From Candidatus Hydrogenedens sp. (lineage in GTDB: Bacteria; Hydrogenedentota; Hydrogenedentia; Hydrogenedentales; Hydrogenedentaceae): a stretch of DNA of 39,306 bases. The DNA lies in contig DAOSUS010000026.1 in assembly GCA_035378955.1 (NCBI GenBank), positions 1 to 39,306 on the forward strand, in the 5' to 3' direction. Below are positions 32,957 to 39,306 of this stretch, piece after piece. The notes below the pieces were generated by a model. The model saw only the letters and a program-made list of their open reading frames with translations, was not told where the DNA came from and did no database searches. How positions within the stretch are numbered: position 1 is the first letter of the stretch; the number at the start of each line of letters is the position of its first letter. Made by a program: the position numbers and the translations under genes.

Positions 32957-34289
32957 AACGGGTATCCCTTCGGTTTCCTGTTCGTATTTCTACGGAAAAT
33001 GCATGAGCAGTTAATCCTTCAATTTCCGCAAAGGATATAATATCATTTGCTTGACTTAGCAATCGGCTTTGAGAATAGAAAATATAATTTGAAACTTTTC
33101 GGAAGTCTTCTACTGTTAACGGGGAACTGAAACGGGCTCTTCTACCTGTAGGTAGGATATGATTGGGACCTGCGATATAATCCCCTACGGCTACAGGGGT
33201 CATACTACCAAGCATAATGGCTCCTGCATTTTTTATTTTATCCTCAATTTTGCGAGGGAATTCTGTTTGTATATTTAAATGTTCCGGTGCAAAATAATTG
33301 GTTATCTCAATAACCTCATCCCAATCCCTTGCTATAATATACGCTCCATAATTATTAAGGGATTTTTCAATAATATCTTTCCGTTTAAGGTTCTCTAAAA
33401 ATTGATGTAATTTTTTATCAACTTCAAAAATAATATCTTTATCCGATTGTGTCGTGAGTAAAACGGAGCATGCATTTTCGTCGTGTTCAGCTTGGGCAAG
33501 TAATTCTGAAGTTACAAAATCAGGATTTGCATTTTTATCTGCGATAACGAGAACTTCTGAAGGTCCTGCTTCACAGTCAATATCAACAATTTCCCGCACC
33601 AGGGCTTTTGCCATAGCAACATAGATATTCCCGGGACCTGTAATCTTATCAACAGCAGGGATATGTTCAGTGCCATAAGCAAGACCAGCAATAGATTGGG
33701 CACCGCCTATACGAAATATTCTTGTTACACCTGCTAAATGTGCTGTGGCCAAAACTACGGGATGTATTGTTCCATTGTATGAAGGAGGAGAGACCATGAT
33801 AATTTCTTTTACACCGGCTACTTGTGCCGGGATTACATTCATTAATACAGAAGATGGATAGAAGGCTTTTCCACCGGGAACATATACACCTGCTTTTTCA
33901 ATAGGCGTTATTTTTTGACCAATAATAGTTCCATCTTCAAGGGTTTCTTCCCATGAATTTCTAAGATATTTTGAATGAAAATAACGAATATTTTGAGCAG
34001 AAGTCTCTATAATCTTTAGTATTTTAGGGTCTAATGCATTAAAACTTTTAATAATTTCTTGCTTGGGAATCTCAAATTCTTCAGGAGTTAAAGAAACACC
34101 ATCAAATCGAGATGTAAACTCCGCAATAGCACTGTCCCCATTTTTCTTTACAGTGTTAACAATCCATTGTACTGTTTTTATAACGGAATCTTTGTTGTCC
34201 TGAGAAACATCCTCTGAAGAATAACGAGAATTAATCCATTGTTTAAGTTGGTATAAGTGGGAATCGTTTAGAATTTCAAATGTTCTCAT
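32949..34289 (-). CDS. hisD: Histidinol dehydrogenase
   Basis: A 446-residue zinc enzyme catalysing the last two NAD-dependent oxidations of histidine synthesis. Visible features: PGGKAFYPSSVLMN (138-151), GGAQSIAGLAYGT (195-207), GPGNIYVAMAK (218-228), zinc ligands Q266 and H269 in LLAQAEHD, and the catalytic pair E336-H337 in FAPEHLN. The GAGGAG ribosome site overlaps the 3' end of murA, 5 bp upstream. Other his genes (hisG, hisB and so on) are not adjacent. Confidence 0.95.
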   Translation of the reverse strand: MRTFEILNDSHLYQLKQWINSRYSSEDVSQDNKDSVIKTVQWIVNTVKKNGDSAIAEFTSRFDGVSLTPEEFEIPKQEIIKSFNALDPKILKIIETSAQNIRYFHSKYLRNSWEETLEDGTIIGQKITPIEKAGVYVPGGKAFYPSSVLMNVIPAQVAGVKEIIMVSPPSYNGTIHPVVLATAHLAGVTRIFRIGGAQSIAGLAYGTEHIPAVDKITGPGNIYVAMAKALVREIVDIDCEAGPSEVLVIADKNANPDFVTSELLAQAEHDENACSVLLTTQSDKDIIFEVDKKLHQFLENLKRKDIIEKSLNNYGAYIIARDWDEVIEITNYFAPEHLNIQTEFPRKIEDKIKNAGAIMLGSMTPVAVGDYIAGPNHILPTGRRARFSSPLTVEDFRKVSNYIFYSQSRLLSQANDIISFAEIEGLTAHAFSVEIRTGNRRDTRYE

Positions 34290-34294
34290 TACTT

Positions 34295-35554
34295 TTACTC
34301 CTCATGAATACGCTGTATGTCAGCACCAAGACTGGCAAGTCGTTCTTCTATCCGTTCATATCCTCTATCTAAATGATAGACCCGAGATATAATTGTTTCT
34401 CCTTCTTTAGCCATAAGCCCTGCAATCACAAGTGCAGCACTGGCTCTTAAATCAGAAGCCATAACCGGTGCCCCATAAAGTTGCTTTACACCGCGTATAA
34501 TTGCCGTATTTCCTTCTAAACTAATATCTGCGCCCATTCGTATTAGTTCTGCAGCATGAAGGAACCTATTTTCAAAGACAGTCTCTTTTATAATACTTGT
34601 TCCTTCTACACAGGTAAAAAGAGCCATCATTTGTGCCTGTAGGTCAGTCGGAAAGCCGGGATAGGGGAGAGTTGTTATATTGATTGCTTTTAAGGGTTTA
34701 GCAGGAGACTTAACACGGATAGAGTGTGTGCCTATTTGTATGTCAGCACCCATTTCATTAAGTTTTGTAATAAATGTGTGGAGATGCTCCGGGATTACAT
34801 TATTTACCTGAACATCGCCATTTGTAGATAGTCCCGCAATAAGAAAAGTTCCTGCTTCAATTCGGTCAGGAATGACATGATGTTCGGTTCCTTTTAAAGA
34901 TTTTGTTCCTTTTATTGTTATAACTTCTGTCCCAGCCCCTTCTATTTTAGCACCGAGTTTATTAAGAAAATTGGCTAAATCTACTATTTCAGGTTCTTGT
35001 GCGGGATTGAATAAACGAGTAGTCCCTTTAGCCCGAGATGCGGCCATCATAAGATTTTCAGTAGCACCAACACTTGGAAAATCTAAATAAATATCAGCCC
35101 CTTTTAATTTTCCTTCTGCAATAACATAACCTTCTTCCAACCGTATACGGGCTCCTAATTGTTCCAATCCTTTTAGATGTATATCAACGGGACGGGTTCC
35201 AATAGCACAACCTCCTGGTAAAGATACTCGGGCTTTGCCATATCGGGCTAATAAGGGACCTAATATAAAAAAAGAGGCACGCATTTTGCGAACAAGGTCG
35301 TAAGGAGCTACAGGGGAAATCCGATTAGGAACAGAAATTGTCATATATCTTCCTGTAAACTCTATCTGGACACCCATCTGGGTCAATAATTTATCCATGG
35401 TAAATACATCATGTAAGCAGGGAACATTATGCAGAACACATGGAGATTCTGCAAGAATTGATGCTGCCATTAAAGGTAATACAGCATTTTTTGCTCCATG
35501 AATCGAAATTTTGCCTCGTAATGGATTATTACCGTGAATTATTATTTTATCCAT
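34295..35554 (-). CDS. murA: UDP-N-acetylglucosamine 1-carboxyvinyltransferase
   Basis: A 419-residue EPSP-synthase-fold enzyme that adds enolpyruvate to UDP-GlcNAc, the first committed step of peptidoglycan synthesis. K22-N23 in GAKNAVLP, R92 in MRAS, and catalytic C116 in LPGGCAIGTRPVD are present; the cysteine predicts normal fosfomycin sensitivity. The C-terminal DLRASAALVIAGL is also present. The start site has only a weak AAGAA. A 108-bp gap to secG may hold its own promoter. Confidence 0.96.
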   Translation of the reverse strand: MDKIIIHGNNPLRGKISIHGAKNAVLPLMAASILAESPCVLHNVPCLHDVFTMDKLLTQMGVQIEFTGRYMTISVPNRISPVAPYDLVRKMRASFFILGPLLARYGKARVSLPGGCAIGTRPVDIHLKGLEQLGARIRLEEGYVIAEGKLKGADIYLDFPSVGATENLMMAASRAKGTTRLFNPAQEPEIVDLANFLNKLGAKIEGAGTEVITIKGTKSLKGTEHHVIPDRIEAGTFLIAGLSTNGDVQVNNVIPEHLHTFITKLNEMGADIQIGTHSIRVKSPAKPLKAINITTLPYPGFPTDLQAQMMALFTCVEGTSIIKETVFENRFLHAAELIRMGADISLEGNTAIIRGVKQLYGAPVMASDLRASAALVIAGLMAKEGETIISRVYHLDRGYERIEERLASLGADIQRIHEE

Positions 35555-35662
35555 AGTATTAAAATTTCTTAAAAATTATAAAAGATAAAAAGATTAATAT
35601 TTATTTTACTAAAGTTGACAGCCTTTTTTATAAAAGAAATATATCGTATAAAACAAGTAAGT

Positions 35663-36157
35663 CTATTGATTAGAGGTAGGTGTTTCGGAAGGAGATTTTT
35701 CTCCCGCAGAGGATTGATTGTTACTCGGAGGAGTTGTTGTTGTTTCTATAGGTGGCGTATTTGCTTTATTATTATCCACGGTTACAGGAGTTGTTGTGTT
35801 GGGAGTTTTATTATTAAACAAAGCATCCAATTCCTTACTTTGTTCTGTGGAAATTTCATTTGTGACTAAGTTAGGAGCGGTACCTTTCCCAACTTTACCA
35901 GATATTGTTGAAAGCAAAATGGCTAAAACCATAAATATCCCAGCACTGATATAGGTAAGTTTTTGAGGTAAGGTTCGTGCTAATTTGGGACCGAAAACAG
36001 ACTCAGAACCCGGACTTAATCCGAAAGCACCAGCAAAACCTGCCCCTTTACCTTTTTGGAGTAATACAATAGTGATTAAAGCAACACAACAAGGTAAGTA
36101 TACAAGAACAAGTAATACCCACCAAAATGTTGTTAATGAAAAGATAGTTTCTAACAT
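35663..36157 (-). CDS. secG: Protein translocase subunit SecG with extended tail
   Basis: The first ~90 residues are a standard SecG: TM helix 13-34, the cytoplasmic loop QKGKGAGFAGAFG (34-46), and TM helix 67-85. SecG supports SecYEA-dependent export. The remaining ~75 residues form a low-complexity Pro/Thr/Asn/Ser tail with repeated TTTP-type elements, roughly doubling the usual size; its role is unknown. tpiA lies 32 bp upstream, an arrangement often seen for these two genes. Confidence 0.92.
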   Translation of the reverse strand: MLETIFSLTTFWWVLLVLVYLPCCVALITIVLLQKGKGAGFAGAFGLSPGSESVFGPKLARTLPQKLTYISAGIFMVLAILLSTISGKVGKGTAPNLVTNEISTEQSKELDALFNNKTPNTTTPVTVDNNKANTPPIETTTTPPSNNQSSAGEKSPSETPTSNQ

Positions 36158-36189
36158 AGTCTGTTAAAATATCCTTTTAGGGTTAAAAT

Positions 36190-36945
36190 TTATAAGCATG
36201 CCTTAATTATTTGAGCAAAACTGTCTGCTTTTAAGGAAGCACCACCGACAAGAAATCCATTGACATCGGGTTGAGATATAAGTTCTTGTGCATTTTCAGG
36301 TTTTACACTTCCACCATACTGAATCGGGATGTTCTCTGCAGTTGATTTTCCGAATTCCCTTTCTATAAGTGACCGTATAAATGCATGGGCTTCTTGTGCC
36401 TGTTCTTTTGTTGCGTTTTTACCCGTTCCAATAGCCCACACGGGTTCGTAAGCAATAACAACACTTTTTAACTGGTCCGCGGTTAAATCACGAAGTCCCT
36501 CTATAATTTGTCTTCTTAAAACGGATTCAGTCTGATTACCCTCTCTTTCATCAAGGGTTTCCCCAACACAAAACATAATTTTTAATCCTGTTTCTACGAC
36601 ATATTTTAATTTTTGATTAAGTAAAGAATCGGTTTCATTAAAATACTGCCTTCTTTCACTATGCCCAATGATAGTCCATTGACATCCTACATCCAGCAAC
36701 ATTTGTGGGGCTATTTCCCCGGTGTAAGCACCGGATTCTTTTAAGTAACAATTCTGTCCGCCTAATTGTATATTCGTGCCTTTTATAATCTCTGAAACAG
36801 GATAAAGACTTGTAAAAGGAGGACAAACTATTATATCTACTTGGTTTATGCCTTCAACTAAAGTTTTTAAATTTTTTACGAGTTCTATAGCTTCATTTAC
36901 TTTTTTATTCATTTTCCAGTTACCGGCGATAACAGGCTTAATCAT
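36190..36945 (-). CDS. tpiA: Triose-phosphate isomerase
   Basis: A 251-residue TIM barrel interconverting glyceraldehyde-3-phosphate and dihydroxyacetone phosphate. Catalytic residues are all present: N9 and K11 in AGNWKMN, H95 in IIGHSERR, and E167 in AYEPVWAIGTGK, plus the phosphate-binding YGGSVKPENA and LVGGASL. AAGGA lies nine bases before the start. It heads the tpiA-secG-murA-hisD-hisC run. Confidence 0.96.
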   Translation of the reverse strand: MIKPVIAGNWKMNKKVNEAIELVKNLKTLVEGINQVDIIVCPPFTSLYPVSEIIKGTNIQLGGQNCYLKESGAYTGEIAPQMLLDVGCQWTIIGHSERRQYFNETDSLLNQKLKYVVETGLKIMFCVGETLDEREGNQTESVLRRQIIEGLRDLTADQLKSVVIAYEPVWAIGTGKNATKEQAQEAHAFIRSLIEREFGKSTAENIPIQYGGSVKPENAQELISQPDVNGFLVGGASLKADSFAQIIKACL

Positions 36946-37058
36946 GTAGCAAATTCCTTATAATGTATTTATTTTAGTTAAAACAAAAATAACTTACCTA
37001 ATTTTTATTTCGGGAATGGATATATAGAATATCATAAAATAATGTTATATATCAAAAC

Positions 37059-39306
37059 CTATTTAACAGATAGGGTTCTCTGTTTCGTAGATGTTAAGAT
37101 TTTAATGGATGAAAAGCATTTAATCAGTATATGGGATATATCTTCTATATAGGTATAAAAAACGGGAACTACTACAAGTGTTAGGATAGTTCCTAAAATC
37201 AAACCTCCTACAAGGGCTTTTCCTAATCCTGAAAACATAACCGCACCCCCTGTTTTGGCAGTTGCTAAAGGAACAAGTCCAAGAATAGTTGTTAGTGCCG
37301 TCATCATTACCGGTCGAAGTCGGTCTTTGCTTGCTTGAATAATGATATCTATTAAATCTTTGGTTTCTCTCTTCCTCAGGAAGTTAATATGGTCAACAAT
37401 TACAATACCGTTATTTACAATGACACCGACCATAAGAACACAGCCGATAAGAGTAATCATATCCCAATATGAATTTGTAAAATAAAGTGTCCAGGATGAC
37501 CCCACAAGGGAAAGAGGGACTGTTGTTAAAATTACAAGAGGAAGAAGAAGAGACTCAAAAGTAGCACACATTACAATATATATTAATACAATAGCCATAC
37601 TCATCGTTATTGCAAAATTGGTTAAGTTTGTTTGTATTTCTTCCAATTCAATACCGTAATTAAGGTTATACCCATCGGGCAAATCAAGTTGAGATATAAT
37701 TCCGGATAGTTCTTTTTTTATAAGGGTTAAATCTTCTGTATTTGCTTTTGCACGAAAATTAATAACATTTCTTCCATTGTATCTTTTTACTACTTCAGGA
37801 CCGGGTTTCCGTTCATAAGTAACTACCTGATGAAGAGGAACTAAGCCTCCTTTACTGGATATCACTTTCAAATTATCTAAATTAGCCTTGGTTTTTCTAT
37901 CTTCCTCTTTGTATTGTAGCCACACAGGTATTTCGCGTGTTCCCTCTTTTAGGTAAGGAAGTTGCGCCCCTCTTAATGCTGTATCAATAGTTTGGGCTAT
38001 TGTAAAGGGATTAATCCCTTGTTCATCTATTTGCCATTCGTTCATTGCCACCCGCATTTCTTGTTTCTTTTGTTCCACATCCATTGTTATGTCTGTGAAG
38101 ATAGGATTTTTTTGTAAGGTAGATTTTATTCGTTGTGCTTGTTCATAAAGAACCGTATTGTCTTTTCCCGTTAATCGTAAGGTTACTTCTCGTGATGTTC
38201 CTGATTCACCGGTATCTGCGATTGAAAACTCTAATTTTCCGCCAGGAATTTGAGAAGGAAGGGTATTCTTTACGATGGTCAAAGCTTCTTCTGTGGTGCA
38301 AGGTGGATTTTCCCCAATCTCTCCATCGTCTTCTGTATATAAATAGACATGAATTTCTCCACCATTATCTCCGTGGAAAAGAAGAATATTTTTTATAGCA
38401 ATTGAATCTCTAAGGGGTTCTAATTTTTGCGAAAGTTGGTCAAACAAATCTCTTACTCGGTTTGAATCAAAATTCTGGTCTAAAGTTACTTTAATATCTA
38501 CTTCTCGAGTGTCTAATTTAATCAAATCTTTCATTCCTACAGATTTTATTGGGATTAGATACGAGACTATTAGAAAGAGAGACAATCCAATAAGGAAAGC
38601 CAATCTGTTTTTTAATGACCATCGTAGACAAAGTTCTAATAAAAAATATACTTTTTCTAATATTCTGAAACTTCCTGCTTTGTCTCGGATAAAGATTAAT
38701 ATTTTGCTTAAAGAAATAAATATTTTGTTTTTCGAAATAATCATTTCTGAAGGGAATCCAAAACTTAATATCAACGGAACAATAGTGAGAGCAATAAGCA
38801 AGCTTCCCAGTAATGCCACAATTAGTGGTCCCCCTAACTGTTGCATAAAAATGGACATTCTCCCAGCTTCCAGATAATACATGGGTAAAAACACAACAAT
38901 TGTTGTTAATGTTGAAGCAGAAATGGCTACTCCCACTTCAGATGAACCACGAGTAGAACTTGTAATTCTATCATAACCTAACTGCTGATAACGGATAATA
39001 TTTTCAACCACAACAATTGCATTATCCACTAACATACCTACGGAAATAATAAGGGATACCATGGTGATTATATTAAGGGACATATCCGCAAAATACATAA
39101 AAATAATGCCAATCATTAAGGAGGAAGGAATAGCAAAAGATACAATAGTAGTAGGAATTATGCGATGTAAAAACAGTAGGAGAACAACAAAAGCCATGAT
39201 TCCCCCATAGATTCCCTCACTAAAAAGATTATTAAGTGCACGGTTTATTAGGTCGGACTGGTCAAAAAATGTTTTTGTGGAACTTCCAGAAAACACATCT
39301 TCTGAT
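37059..39306 (-). CDS. RND (HAE1/AcrB-type) inner-membrane transporter, N-terminus missing
   Basis: The frame runs through the right edge; the GTG at 39296 is internal. The visible 748 residues lack the first TM helix and the first periplasmic porter subdomains of a ~1,030-residue RND pump. Present: TM2-TM6 with GMLVDNAIVVVENI (its Asp, nt ~39024-39026, matches AcrB D407; the next is Asn rather than D408), the second periplasmic porter/docking region, and TM7-TM12 with VNNGIVIVDHI, RLRPVMMTALTTILGLVPLA and GGLILGTILTLVVVPVFY. It is expected to work with a periplasmic adaptor and outer-membrane channel, which are not visible. Substrate unknown. Confidence 0.93.
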   Translation of the reverse strand, partial: SEDVFSGSSTKTFFDQSDLINRALNNLFSEGIYGGIMAFVVLLLFLHRIIPTTIVSFAIPSSLMIGIIFMYFADMSLNIITMVSLIISVGMLVDNAIVVVENIIRYQQLGYDRITSSTRGSSEVGVAISASTLTTIVVFLPMYYLEAGRMSIFMQQLGGPLIVALLGSLLIALTIVPLILSFGFPSEMIISKNKIFISLSKILIFIRDKAGSFRILEKVYFLLELCLRWSLKNRLAFLIGLSLFLIVSYLIPIKSVGMKDLIKLDTREVDIKVTLDQNFDSNRVRDLFDQLSQKLEPLRDSIAIKNILLFHGDNGGEIHVYLYTEDDGEIGENPPCTTEEALTIVKNTLPSQIPGGKLEFSIADTGESGTSREVTLRLTGKDNTVLYEQAQRIKSTLQKNPIFTDITMDVEQKKQEMRVAMNEWQIDEQGINPFTIAQTIDTALRGAQLPYLKEGTREIPVWLQYKEEDRKTKANLDNLKVISSKGGLVPLHQVVTYERKPGPEVVKRYNGRNVINFRAKANTEDLTLIKKELSGIISQLDLPDGYNLNYGIELEEIQTNLTNFAITMSMAIVLIYIVMCATFESLLLPLVILTTVPLSLVGSSWTLYFTNSYWDMITLIGCVLMVGVIVNNGIVIVDHINFLRKRETKDLIDIIIQASKDRLRPVMMTALTTILGLVPLATAKTGGAVMFSGLGKALVGGLILGTILTLVVVPVFYTYIEDISHILIKCFSSIKILTSTKQRTLSVK

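Noticed and set aside
1..39306. CRISPR arrays, tRNA genes, rRNA and insertion sequences
   Set aside because: No regularly spaced repeats, cloverleaf-capable intergenic segments, rRNA stretches or transposase frames with terminal repeats were seen; most intergenic gaps are under 200 bp.

Overview
The window is AT-rich chromosomal DNA from a Gram-negative (diderm) bacterium. It is gene-dense: the longest stretch without a gene is about 200 bp, so there is no unexplained gap over 300 bp. I saw no rRNA, tRNA, CRISPR array, insertion sequence, prophage or integrase. The RND transporter indicates an outer membrane. Superoxide dismutase, a 2-Cys peroxiredoxin, ferritin and oxygen-dependent PdxH indicate exposure to oxygen. 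Secreted proteins with Ig-like or carboxypeptidase-regulatory repeats, a BNR-type glycan hydrolase and a sugar isomerase/epimerase resemble gene content of PVC-type, Planctomycete-like or Hydrogenedentota-like lineages. That placement is inference; no marker gene settles it.

Layout. 1-3.6 kb: the 3' part of a large surface protein with two glycine-rich tracts, seven Ig-like domains and a C-terminal membrane/sorting tail, closed by a strong terminator. 3.6-6.6 kb: a YidR-like (DUF3748) protein, convergent tcdA, and a Mn-type superoxide dismutase. 6.6-8.2 kb: a TetR regulator with a likely operator, followed by an alpha/beta hydrolase. 8.2-12.1 kb (minus strand): lspA, a small exported protein, a REC-PAS-GGDEF diguanylate cyclase, a TIM-barrel sugar isomerase/epimerase and pdxH. 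12.2-13.5 kb: ferritin and peroxiredoxin. 13.5-16.4 kb: a small excisionase-type DNA-binding protein divergent from a 760-residue coiled-coil protein ending in an MshEN/GspE-N (c-di-GMP-type) domain. 16.4-18.5 kb: a BNR/sialidase-fold protein and an HGSNAT-like membrane acetyltransferase in one operon. 18.7-24.3 kb: an operon of RidA, a TPR plus HExxH peptidase, and two secreted multidomain proteins with degenerate thioredoxin-like C-termini. 24.3-25.6 kb: rpsT and a four-helix membrane protein with a C-terminal caspase/CHAT-like domain. 25.6-28.2 kb (minus): a CBS-pair protein, a hairpin, ilvE, a small membrane protein and a class II aldolase. 28.3-31.9 kb: a CoA-transferase, a monoacylglycerol-lipase-like hydrolase, a membrane protein and a winged-helix regulator. 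31.9-37 kb (minus): tpiA, secG, murA, hisD, hisC. 37-39.3 kb: an RND inner-membrane pump cut by the window edge.

The most unusual items are the membrane caspase/CHAT-like protein, the coiled-coil/MshEN protein with a diguanylate cyclase 3 kb away, the secreted peptidase/degenerate-thioredoxin operon, the glycine-rich/Ig surface protein, and a terminator-like hairpin wedged just upstream of ilvE. Several convergent gene pairs touch or overlap with no terminator between them. Many starts were moved inward from the longest reading frame because a Shine-Dalgarno sequence, conserved N-terminus or neighbouring gene points to the internal codon.
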